Assembly (NCBI GenBank): GCA_043820105.1
Contig: JBDREC010000004.1
Coordinates: 1 to 64,000, forward strand
DNA: 64,000 nucleotides
Reading direction: 5' to 3'
From: JBDREC01 sp043820105 [NCBI: Pseudomonadota bacterium]
GTDB taxonomy: Bacteria; Bdellovibrionota_F; JAHFAK01
The notes below the pieces were generated by a model that was given only the letters and a program-made list of their open reading frames with translations, was not told the DNA's origin and searched no databases. Shown piece after piece: positions 16,986-24,843 of the stretch. The first letter of the stretch is position 1. Each line of letters opens with the position of its first letter. The position numbers and the translations under genes were made by a program.

Positions 16986-18689
16986 ATGAACAATATTGGA
17001 TCTTATGATGAAAAAGCTAGAGACTTTAATTGGTCAGATTCAGAAAAAGAGCTTGGTTATAAAGATGGTGATGTGATTAATATTGGATGGTATTGTACAG
17101 ACAGAATTTGCGAAATGGGAAAAGCTGACAAGCTTGCTTTGATTTGGGAAGGAATGACTGGCGAAGAAAAAAAATTTACATTTAATGATATTCGCATGGC
17201 CAGTAATACTATTGGAAACTACTTAAGAAACTTAGGAGTTGAATCAGGTGAAAGAGTTTGTTTATTCATGGACAAAGTTCCTGAGCTATATCTTGGCTTT
17301 TTGGGGGTTTTAAAAATAGGAGCGATTGCTCAACCTTTATTTTCAGCCTTTGGCGATGAATCACTGCATGTTAGACTTTCAAACGCTGAAACTTCTGTTG
17401 TTGTAACTCAACAAAAACATGTTAATAAGGTTAGAAAGATTCGAGATACTCTTCCATCATTAAAGCATATTATTATTGTTGATTATAATGGAAAAAAACC
17501 TCTTCAAGAAAAAGAACATGCATTCTTTTTAGGAAATGAAACTCCAGTTGATAAATTTGATATTTTTAAAAGCAAAGCAGAAACTCCTTCTGTTTTACAT
17601 TATACTTCAGGAACCACGGGTCAACCAAAGGGTGTTAAGCATGTTCATTATTCATTAATTTCTCAATATATTACAGCTAAATGGATTCTTGATATTCAGG
17701 AAGATGATATTTATTGGTGCACAGCTGATCCTGGCTGGGTTACTGGAACTTCTTATGGAATAATTGGTGCCTGGTCAAATGGTGTTACTCAATGCGTGCT
17801 TGATAAAGGGTTTTCAGCTGAAAACTGGTATTCTTTCATGGAAAAACATAAAGTAACAAATTGGTATTCAGCTCCAACAGCCATTAGATCCCTTATGAAA
17901 GCAGGAATTGGGGCTGTAAAGAAATTTGATTTATCATCATTAAGACATCTAACATCAGTCGGTGAGCCTTTAAATGCTGAAGCTGTGGTTTGGTCAAAAG
18001 AAGCTTTTGGCAAAGCTTTTCATGATACTTACTGGCAAACAGAAACAGGTTCAATAATGGTAGCTAACTATCCTGGAATGGAAGTTAAGCCAGGCTCCAT
18101 GGGAAAACCTTTTCCTGGAATAATTGGTGCGATTTTAGATGAAGAAACATATGAGCCAATTACTGAAGTAAATAAAATCGGAGCAATTGCTTTTAAACCA
18201 GGCTGGCCAGCAATGATGAGAACCTATTGGAACAATGAAGAAACATATCAAAAGAAATTTAAAAATGGTTGGTATCTAACTGGCGATAGATCTACTGTTG
18301 ATAAAGATGGATACTTCTGGTTCACAGGACGCGATGATGATGTTATTAATACAGCAGGTCACTTAGTGTCGCCTTTTGAAGTTGAATCTGCCCTCTTAGA
18401 GCATGAAGCTGTAGCTGAGTCAGCAGTAGTAGCAAAACCAGATGATGTTAACATGGAAGTTGTTAAAGCCTTTGTAAGCTTAAAACCAGGCTTTGAACCA
18501 GATAAAGACTTAGAATTAAAAATCATGAATTTTATTAGAAAGAAACTATCACCTCTTGCAATGCCTCAAGAGATTGAATATATGGACAAGCTTCCAAAAA
18601 CAAGGTCTGGTAAGATTATGAGAAGACTTTTAAAAGCACGGGAATGGGGTGAAGAAATTGGTGATACATCAACTTTAGAAGATGATTAG
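16986..18689 (+). CDS. AcsA-like acetyl/acyl-CoA synthetase (AMP-forming)
   Basis: This 567-residue adenylate-forming enzyme activates a carboxylate with ATP and passes it to CoA, or perhaps to the carrier protein encoded next. Motifs: HYTSGTTGQPKGV (phosphate-binding loop) near residue 205, YWQTETGS near 350, TGDRSTVDKDGYFWFTGRDDD around 435-455 and the C-terminal catalytic K543 in PKTRSGKIMRR. The sequence resembles the shorter Bacillus-type AcsA more than the 650-residue Acs. An AAAGGAG ribosome-binding site precedes the ATG. It lies between acpS and an ACP gene, which raises the possibility that the acyl group goes to the ACP; the sequence alone does not decide between acetate and a longer acid. 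Confidence 0.85.
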   Translation: MNNIGSYDEKARDFNWSDSEKELGYKDGDVINIGWYCTDRICEMGKADKLALIWEGMTGEEKKFTFNDIRMASNTIGNYLRNLGVESGERVCLFMDKVPELYLGFLGVLKIGAIAQPLFSAFGDESLHVRLSNAETSVVVTQQKHVNKVRKIRDTLPSLKHIIIVDYNGKKPLQEKEHAFFLGNETPVDKFDIFKSKAETPSVLHYTSGTTGQPKGVKHVHYSLISQYITAKWILDIQEDDIYWCTADPGWVTGTSYGIIGAWSNGVTQCVLDKGFSAENWYSFMEKHKVTNWYSAPTAIRSLMKAGIGAVKKFDLSSLRHLTSVGEPLNAEAVVWSKEAFGKAFHDTYWQTETGSIMVANYPGMEVKPGSMGKPFPGIIGAILDEETYEPITEVNKIGAIAFKPGWPAMMRTYWNNEETYQKKFKNGWYLTGDRSTVDKDGYFWFTGRDDDVINTAGHLVSPFEVESALLEHEAVAESAVVAKPDDVNMEVVKAFVSLKPGFEPDKDLELKIMNFIRKKLSPLAMPQEIEYMDKLPKTRSGKIMRRLLKAREWGEEIGDTSTLEDD

Positions 18690-18710
18690 AAATTAACAAA
18701 GGAGAACAAA

Positions 18711-18959
18711 ATGGATGAAATGAAAAAAGTTATATTAGACTATGTTTATGAAGAATATGTTGAAGATGAAGATGATGAAGTAACATATGATACTCCACTT
18801 ATTTCAGGAGGCCTCGTTGACTCATTTTCAATGGTTTCATTAAAAAGATTTTTAGAAAATAAATATAACATCTCAATTCCAGATGAAGATGCTACCCCTG
18901 AGGCTTTTGATTCTGTTGATAAGATTTGTGTTTTAGTTAATAGATTTATTAATAAATAG
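18711..18959 (+). CDS. Dedicated acyl carrier protein
   Basis: The 82-residue acidic protein is an acyl carrier protein. The phosphopantetheine attachment site is S38 in GGLVDSFSM, followed by the usual LKRFLENKYNISIPDEDATPEAFDSV helix region. The N-terminal helix is unusually acidic (EEYVEDEDDE). It differs from standard AcpP (DSL) by having DSF. It starts 21 bases after the acyl-CoA synthetase stop, behind an AAAGGAG ribosome-binding site, and is followed by the 2-amino-3-ketobutyrate CoA ligase gene. Carriers placed beside an adenylating enzyme and an AONS-family enzyme usually deliver an acyl chain to that enzyme; here that is an inference. Confidence 0.88.
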   Translation: MDEMKKVILDYVYEEYVEDEDDEVTYDTPLISGGLVDSFSMVSLKRFLENKYNISIPDEDATPEAFDSVDKICVLVNRFINK

Positions 18960-19024
18960 CTGTAAGCTGTAAGCTGTAAGCTGTAAGCTTTTCTTACCAC
19001 TTACCACTTACTACTTACCACTTT
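18959..19024. repeat. Heptamer array with complementary arms (GTAAGCT / CTTACCA)
   Basis: Four units of CTGTAAG and then four of CTTACCA/CTTACTA lie between the ACP and ligase genes. GTAAG pairs with CTTAC with two mismatches per seven bases. It is the same family as the array at 16855. Confidence 0.72.
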
Positions 19025-19041
19025 TATCTCGGAGAGATATA

Positions 19042-20289
19042 ATGGCTTATACTGATGATATAAAAAAGGGTTACAAAGACGAACTTCAGGGCATAGCAGA
19101 TGCAGGTCTTTTCAAAAGTGAACGCTTTATTCATGCAGCTCAAGATGCAGACATTGAAGTTGAATTTCCAGCTGGCGCGCCTATTAAAAAAGTTATAAAT
19201 ATGTGCGCGAATAACTATCTTGGTTTTTCAAGTGATCCTGAGATTGTTCAGGCTGCTCATAATGGTCTTGAAACAAGAGGTTATGGAATGAGCTCAGTTC
19301 GTTTTATTTGTGGAACTCAAGATATTCACAGAGAACTTGAACAAAAGGTTTCTGAATTTTTAGGCTGTGAAGACACAATATTATTTCCATCCTGTATGGA
19401 TGCTAATGCTGGTGTTTTTGAAGCTACTTTAGATGAACAAGATGTTATTATTTCAGATAGACTTGTGCATGCTTCTATCATTGATGGCATAAGACTTGCC
19501 CCAGCTATGCATGATACTTTTAAACATTCCAATATGGAACATCTTGAAAGTAAATTACAACTGCATGCTGACAAAAGAAGAAAAGTGATCGTAACTGATG
19601 GTGTTTTCTCAATGGATGGTGATTGTGCTAAAATGGATGAAATCGTTGCACTTGGTGAAAAATATGGAGCTTTAGTTTTTTCTGATGAATCACATTCAAC
19701 TGGTTTTATCGGCAAAACAGGAAAAGGTGTGCATGAAAAATGTGGTGTAATGGGCAAGATGGATATTATTACAACTACCTTTGGTAAAGCAATGGGCGGA
19801 GCAAGCGGCGGTTGTGTTTCAGGCAGACGTGAAATCGTTGAAATGTGTCGTCAAAAAGCAAGGCCTTATCTTTTCTCAAATGCCATGGCTCCTGTAATTA
19901 TTCAAGGTGTTTTAAAGGTTTTTGAAATTCTATCAGGTTCAACTGAAAGAAGAGATAAGCTGGAATGGAATGCAAATTATTGGAGACAAGGTCTAACGGA
20001 TGCTGGCTTTGTATTAAAAGATGGAGATACTCCAATTGTTCCTGTTATGCTTTTTAATGCCAAGCTTTCTCAAGATTTCTCAATTGGTTTGTATGAAGAA
20101 GGAATTTATGCAATTGGATTTTTCTTTCCTGTTGTTCCAAAAGGACAAGCGAGAATCAGAACCCAGCTTTCAGCAGCTCATACAAAAGAGCATCTTGATA
20201 AAGCACTTGATGCATTTATTAAGGTGGGTAAAAAATATGAGATCCTAGGAAAAACCAAACAAGAAATCATTGAAATGTATGGAATGTAA
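19042..20289 (+). CDS. kbl: Glycine C-acetyltransferase (2-amino-3-ketobutyrate CoA ligase)
   Basis: This PLP enzyme of the alpha-oxoamine synthase family cleaves 2-amino-3-ketobutyrate with CoA into glycine and acetyl-CoA. The 415-residue sequence matches KBL closely: NMCANNYLGFSSDP, SSVRFICGTQDIHRELE, VFSMDGD, DESHSTGFIG, the PLP lysine K249 in TTFGKAMGGASGG, RPYLFSNAMAP and FFFPVVPKGQARIRTQLSAAHT. The N-terminal AGLFKSERFI is also KBL-like. It completes the threonine pathway begun by the dehydrogenase at 15476. The intervening ACP and acyl-CoA synthetase are more typical of other family members such as serine palmitoyltransferase, but the KBL signature residues favour the threonine reaction. 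Confidence 0.9.
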   Translation: MAYTDDIKKGYKDELQGIADAGLFKSERFIHAAQDADIEVEFPAGAPIKKVINMCANNYLGFSSDPEIVQAAHNGLETRGYGMSSVRFICGTQDIHRELEQKVSEFLGCEDTILFPSCMDANAGVFEATLDEQDVIISDRLVHASIIDGIRLAPAMHDTFKHSNMEHLESKLQLHADKRRKVIVTDGVFSMDGDCAKMDEIVALGEKYGALVFSDESHSTGFIGKTGKGVHEKCGVMGKMDIITTTFGKAMGGASGGCVSGRREIVEMCRQKARPYLFSNAMAPVIIQGVLKVFEILSGSTERRDKLEWNANYWRQGLTDAGFVLKDGDTPIVPVMLFNAKLSQDFSIGLYEEGIYAIGFFFPVVPKGQARIRTQLSAAHTKEHLDKALDAFIKVGKKYEILGKTKQEIIEMYGM

Positions 20290-20407
20290 TCATATATCAG
20301 TATTATAATAAAACTCTTTTTTTAATTCCTAAAATCTGCTATAATAGAATTAATCTAAACTTTTAAAACTTTGATAATAATAATGAAACCCTTTGGAGGG
20401 GGAGTAA

Positions 20408-22690
20408 ATGAAGGCTGTTTTTCAATCATTAATTATTCCATTTGTTCTATTATTCTATCTACTTAGCTGTTCTGCTACTTTGAAGAATACAGATGATTCA
20501 CCAGGAGATGAGTCAATTGGCATTTCTGACAATGATGACAGTACAATTGGTGATGATTTAAGTTTAAGTGATGAAAATTCTTCGGAAAATTTGGAAAGCT
20601 CTGATGCAAGCAATTTAGCTGATTCAAGTCTTTCTGCAGGGCAAAGCAATGCAAGTGCTCAGAATGTTTTGGCTTTTTCAGGGAGTCTTTCCCTTGATGG
20701 TATAATTTCAAGAAATGATACTGCAAATATTATAAGCAGAACTGATGTTATAAGTGCTGGTATTACTGTAAGTTCAGCCTATAAGGGATTCAATAATTTT
20801 AAGTTTTCATCAAGTGCAGAAACTTATGTATTTAAAATTGTTTTAACATTAAATAACCTTGATGAAGGTGAAGTTAATTCTTATACAACTTACACAACAT
20901 CAAGTGGGATTTTTAGTGCAAGTGCTGATATTGATTCACTTGGTGATAACACTATTGCAATTTTAGCAGTATATTTTCCGCAAGAAAGTACAACAGGAGA
21001 AATAGAATGGATTTTGCTTGATTATGTTGTTGAACAGGATGAGCTAGCCCTGGTCAATATTTCTGATGAACTTATAGAAGCGAATTCAACAGTGGATTAT
21101 GGGACAATATCAAATTCTACGAATGAAAATGGACAGGACATTTTGCAAACCTCAGGAATTATTATTGATGATGAATTAGAGTTTATGGCTAATAATGGAC
21201 CCAACTGGCTTTCTAACACCGATATCCGTATTCATCATACTGTTTTTGCTGATGAAACCTTTGAGTATAATATGTCAACTTTTGCTTTGGATTTGGATGA
21301 AAATTTATTTGGTGTTTTTGGTGAATCATGGCTTACAATAGCTGAAAGTGATACTATTGCAGGCAAAGCAATATTAACAGCTGCTCCACCCACAAGTGCC
21401 TCTGGGACATATAAAGCAAAGGTCTGGGTAAAGGATCCCTCTGACAATATTAATCAAACAAACAGAAAATTTCATGTTGCCAAGAAATGGGATTTTGATA
21501 GTTCAACACAGTGTGTTCCTGAAATAGCGTCAGATCCAACTACCCAGTTTAAAAACAATGCATCTTCATATATGCGAATTAATAAATATTATACAGGTAT
21601 GTTACTGGCTTGGAGCTCAAATTTTGGTAATCAAGGCAAATATCAGACAGTAGCCTTAGGAGTAAATAAATATTGCAGCTTAATGACAGATGGAATCATA
21701 AAATTAAAAGCAGATGCTACTTATGACTATGAGCTGATGTATTTAGATACTTATCAAAACCAAGCTCAAGATAAAAACCATGTTTTGGCAGTTTCAAAAA
21801 TAACTTTTGACTTTGGGATAAAGGGGCTGCATTGGGCGATTTACGATTTTGATAGTATCAGTAATGGACAGGCAGAAATTTTAGTTGAAAATAGTTACAT
21901 GCTGGAGGAAGGAGATAGTCTTTGGAATCCTAATGGAGGCTCAAATATTAATGGCGAAGGTATTTTTTGTTGGCCTGAAACCAATGATGGTTTAACATCT
22001 AATAAGTATCTTACCTATAATTTAAGACAGCCTGAATTTTATTCGAGCACCAGAACCTTTGATTTTGATGATACTCCGACTCCTTTAAAGGTAAACTGTA
22101 CCAAGTTGCTTTCAGATCAATATGCCTTTGTTGGTGGGGCATCTGATAATATTACTATTTTTTCATTGAGCGCAGAAGACGGCACTTTGCAAGTGGATTC
22201 ACAAACGCAAATAGATCCCTCTGGAAATCATAATAGCGGAATAACCATGAGCTCTGTATATGATGGCAATCATTTAGCAATAAATTATTTTATTCAAAAC
22301 GATGCTGAACAGCATCTTTATGGATTTACAATTAATAATTCAGGAGACATCGTAGCAGACAGAGTAAATCTTTTTCAGGATAGTGGAATTCTGATCGGAC
22401 AAAATAATGTTGATCCAATTTTTTCAAGTGGGAGTTCAAATGGCTTAATGGCTACAAGTTTTGCTATTGGAAGTGAAGATATAGGTATGCTTTATTTAAT
22501 GATGAGTTTAACTGACAACTATTCTTATGAGCCTGTTGGATTTCAGCTTTTTTACAATCCTGAGGCCAGCAACATTACTTCCTATTATCCTGCTCCTTTA
22601 ATCTTGGCCAGTGGAGAAATTGTATTTTTCTATCAGTATCAGGCTGGGTCAAGCATTGGAAAACTATTTATTATTCCAACCAGTGACTAG
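20408..22690 (+). CDS. Large surface lipoprotein with R-N-D motif domain
   Basis: The 760-residue protein has a signal peptide ending at a lipobox (FYLLSCS, Cys21), then a Ser/Asp-rich spacer to about residue 85. SGSLSLDG leads into IISRND at 99-104 and IISRTD at 108-113, followed by a beta domain ending near TVDYGTISNS, equivalent to the DLG ending of its relatives. Later parts are beta-rich with many aromatic and Asn/Asp turns; FKAKVWVKDPSDN-like wording suggests a cadherin- or Ig-like fold around residues 280-350, but I do not recognise the C-terminal half. A very strong GGAGGGGGAG ribosome-binding site precedes the ATG. A TATAAT box sits at 20340-20345, but the CRP-like site of its relatives is not present at the expected distance. 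Confidence 0.7.
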   Translation: MKAVFQSLIIPFVLLFYLLSCSATLKNTDDSPGDESIGISDNDDSTIGDDLSLSDENSSENLESSDASNLADSSLSAGQSNASAQNVLAFSGSLSLDGIISRNDTANIISRTDVISAGITVSSAYKGFNNFKFSSSAETYVFKIVLTLNNLDEGEVNSYTTYTTSSGIFSASADIDSLGDNTIAILAVYFPQESTTGEIEWILLDYVVEQDELALVNISDELIEANSTVDYGTISNSTNENGQDILQTSGIIIDDELEFMANNGPNWLSNTDIRIHHTVFADETFEYNMSTFALDLDENLFGVFGESWLTIAESDTIAGKAILTAAPPTSASGTYKAKVWVKDPSDNINQTNRKFHVAKKWDFDSSTQCVPEIASDPTTQFKNNASSYMRINKYYTGMLLAWSSNFGNQGKYQTVALGVNKYCSLMTDGIIKLKADATYDYELMYLDTYQNQAQDKNHVLAVSKITFDFGIKGLHWAIYDFDSISNGQAEILVENSYMLEEGDSLWNPNGGSNINGEGIFCWPETNDGLTSNKYLTYNLRQPEFYSSTRTFDFDDTPTPLKVNCTKLLSDQYAFVGGASDNITIFSLSAEDGTLQVDSQTQIDPSGNHNSGITMSSVYDGNHLAINYFIQNDAEQHLYGFTINNSGDIVADRVNLFQDSGILIGQNNVDPIFSSGSSNGLMATSFAIGSEDIGMLYLMMSLTDNYSYEPVGFQLFYNPEASNITSYYPAPLILASGEIVFFYQYQAGSSIGKLFIIPTSD

Positions 22691-22716
22691 TCCATTCCTA
22701 CTTTTCATTCAAATAC

Positions 22717-22745
22717 TTGACATTATCTTTTAAGGGTACTTAAAT
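22717..22745 (+). promoter_or_regulatory. Sigma-70 promoter candidate
   Basis: TTGACA at 22717-22722, a 17-base spacer and TTAAAT at 22740-22745 stand 33 bases upstream of the LolA-like gene. The -35 box is a consensus match; the -10 box is weak. Confidence 0.5.
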
Positions 22746-22777
22746 TAAAAAATCTTATTTGCTTATGGAGTCAAGTT

Positions 22778-23539
22778 ATGCTTTTCAAATCAATAAAATA
22801 TTTAATTTTAATTTTAATTTTTGCTCCTTTAGTTGTTAACGCCATGACAGCTGAAGAAATTATAAATAAAGCAAAAAGTGTCATGAATCAGGATACTTCA
22901 AAATCCAGAAGTAAAATGATAATAGTTACAGACAAAGGAAAAGAAAGGATTTTTATCTCAGATTCTTTTTCAAAAAATAAAGGTGAAAAAAATCTAATAA
23001 TTTACGTTGAACCCAGCAGGGTCAAAGGACAAGCAGTATTAATGCTTAATAATGCTGATGATATTTGGACCTATTTTCCAAACACTGGAAGAGTTCGAAA
23101 GATGGCAACACATGCAAAGAAAAGAAAAATGCAGGGATCGGATTTTTCTTATGAAGACATGGGTTCAGGTGATGGATTTTTAGAAATTTTTAATGCAAAA
23201 AGATTAGATGATGAACAAAAAGATGGGTATGATTGTTATAAACTCGAATTAACAAAGAAAAAAGACAAAGACACTTCTTATTCAAAGGTTATGCTTTGGA
23301 TAATTAAATCAAATTACTTGCCAGTTTTCATACAATACTTTGACGAAAAATCCCCGACTTTATTATTAAAAGAATTAACCTTAAGTGATATTAAAACAAT
23401 TCAGGGAATCCCAACTCCAATGAAAATGAAGATGGAAAATAAATTAGATAATTCCAAAACAGAAATGGAAACAATCTCAATTGAATACGGAGTGGAGCTC
23501 AGTGATAACATGTTCACAGAAAAAGGATTGAAAAAATGA
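22778..23539 (+). CDS. Outer-membrane lipoprotein-sorting (LolA-like) periplasmic protein
   Basis: The 253-residue protein carries a signal peptide (residues 1-22, cleaving near VVNA) and the LolA-like half-barrel pattern: MTAEEIINKAKSVMNQ, a YVEPSRVKGQAVLMLNNADDIWTYFP strand pair, RKMQGSDFSYEDMGSGD and a final SIEYGVELSDNMFTEKGLKK. This family differs from classical LolA and is commonly encoded beside MMPL/RND permeases, where it is thought to carry lipids or lipoproteins across the periplasm. The stop overlaps the ATG of the beta-barrel gene, and the RND permease gene follows, so the three probably form one envelope-transport system. A sigma-70-like promoter and a GGAG ribosome-binding site precede it. 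Confidence 0.82.
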   Translation: MLFKSIKYLILILIFAPLVVNAMTAEEIINKAKSVMNQDTSKSRSKMIIVTDKGKERIFISDSFSKNKGEKNLIIYVEPSRVKGQAVLMLNNADDIWTYFPNTGRVRKMATHAKKRKMQGSDFSYEDMGSGDGFLEIFNAKRLDDEQKDGYDCYKLELTKKKDKDTSYSKVMLWIIKSNYLPVFIQYFDEKSPTLLLKELTLSDIKTIQGIPTPMKMKMENKLDNSKTEMETISIEYGVELSDNMFTEKGLKK

Positions 23540-24741
23540 TGAAAATCTTATTACAATTTATCAAAAATAGAATATTGTTCCCTTGTTTCCTTGTTCTCTT
23601 GTTCTCAATGTTGCATTCTGTTCAAGCTTACTCAACTGACTTAGACATCTACGGCTACTATGAACCACAATATCAGGGTTTTTATATAAATGATCAATAC
23701 ATACATTTGAATTCCAATAAACTAAGAGTTGACCTTCGATCACAACCCGTGGAATCAGTTGAGTTAAAAGCCAACTTTAACTCAATCTTATATTTCGGAC
23801 AAACCACTTGGAATATTCTAGATTATCTTCCTTCTAGTTTAACGTCATCCTTAAGTAATGAGCTTGCTGCAAATTTTGCATTTGATTTTGAAAATCAATA
23901 TTATCTTGATAATGTATATGCAAAATTTAAAACAGAATATATTGATGTTACAATTGGAAAGCAGCAAATAGCCTTTGGTTCAGGATATGCCTGGAATCCT
24001 ATTGATACATTTAATCAAAAAGATGTTATGGATCCAACATATGAAAAAGCAGGTGTTAATGCAATTCGTTTAGAAGGAAATATTGGCACTCGTTTTTCAT
24101 ATGATCTAATGGTTTCACCTGCTGAAGATTTGACAGATTCAGGTAAATTGGCCAGGGCAAAAATATTTTTAGGCAGCTTTGATTTTTCAGCTATGTATGT
24201 TGAGCAAGCTTGGACCTACACTGATTATTCAACTTTTACTGAAACAAGTTACTTGAGAAGATTAATTGGTGGTGATTTGTCAGGTGAGCTTTTAGGAGTT
24301 GGAATGCATGCAGAAGGTGGATATAGCATTTTAGTTGATGGTGATAATTTTTGGGAAGTTTTAGGTGGACTTGATTATACCTTTGATTTTGAAACAATGA
24401 TAATGATTGAATATTATCATAATTCACAAGGAAAAACGAGTTCAGCTGATTACACATTAACTGATTGGATGCAGTATTACGCACAAGAGAAAAAGACAAT
24501 CGCACAAGACCAAATATATTTTTATTTAAGTCATCCTCTTAGTGATTTTATTGAAGCAGGCTTATCTGTGATTTCGTGTATAAATGATGCAAGCTTTATG
24601 GTAGTTCCTATGTTTACATATAGCATGCTAGAAAATGTTGATTTGAGTATGTTTATTGGGGCTAATATTGGTGAAACAGGTGACTTCTATGGAAGCTCAG
24701 CAGGTCAAGGTGGGTTTGTTAGGGCAAAGGTATATTTTTAA
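23536..24741 (+). CDS. Outer-membrane beta-barrel protein
   Basis: The 401-residue protein begins with a signal peptide (hydrophobic residues 10-30, cleavage after a VQA-like site) and continues as alternating amphipathic strands rich in Tyr, Asp and Gly, ending in VRAKVYF with the C-terminal Phe recognised by the Bam machinery. DVTIGKQQIAFGSGYAWNPID resembles the strand that opens many phosphate-selective or DUF1302-type barrels. It overlaps the LolA-like gene by four bases (ATGA) and precedes the RND permease gene. I infer that it is the outer-membrane part of a LolA-like/permease/barrel triad; what passes through it is unknown. Confidence 0.78.
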   Translation: MMKILLQFIKNRILFPCFLVLLFSMLHSVQAYSTDLDIYGYYEPQYQGFYINDQYIHLNSNKLRVDLRSQPVESVELKANFNSILYFGQTTWNILDYLPSSLTSSLSNELAANFAFDFENQYYLDNVYAKFKTEYIDVTIGKQQIAFGSGYAWNPIDTFNQKDVMDPTYEKAGVNAIRLEGNIGTRFSYDLMVSPAEDLTDSGKLARAKIFLGSFDFSAMYVEQAWTYTDYSTFTETSYLRRLIGGDLSGELLGVGMHAEGGYSILVDGDNFWEVLGGLDYTFDFETMIMIEYYHNSQGKTSSADYTLTDWMQYYAQEKKTIAQDQIYFYLSHPLSDFIEAGLSVISCINDASFMVVPMFTYSMLENVDLSMFIGANIGETGDFYGSSAGQGGFVRAKVYF

Positions 24742-24760
24742 AACTTTGCAGTTTTAAAAA

Positions 24761-24829
24761 AGTATTCAGTATTTAGTATTCAGGAATTTATAAACTGACT
24801 GAATACCGAATACCAAATACTAAATACCA
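24761..24829. repeat. Tandem TATTCAG/TATTTAG array with complementary arm
   Basis: AGTATTCAGTATTTAGTATTCAG-like units on the left are complementary to the CTGAATACCGAATACC and TACTAAATACC units on the right. The pair can form a stem of about 22 bases between the barrel and RND genes. The same family occurs at 34504 and 61280. Confidence 0.75.
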
Positions 24830-24843
24830 AAATGGAGTTTTTT

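Noticed and set aside
19042-20289. Serine palmitoyltransferase instead of KBL
   Set aside because: The neighbouring ACP and ligase suggest it, but residues such as SVRFICGTQ and FYPVVPKGQARIRTQ-type wording match KBL, and a true threonine dehydrogenase is in the same operon.
20284-20299. CRP-like site upstream of the third R-N-D lipoprotein (TGTAATCATATATCAG)
   Set aside because: The second half is shifted by one base and the distance to the TATAAT box is 56, not 38; it also overlaps the kbl stop codon.
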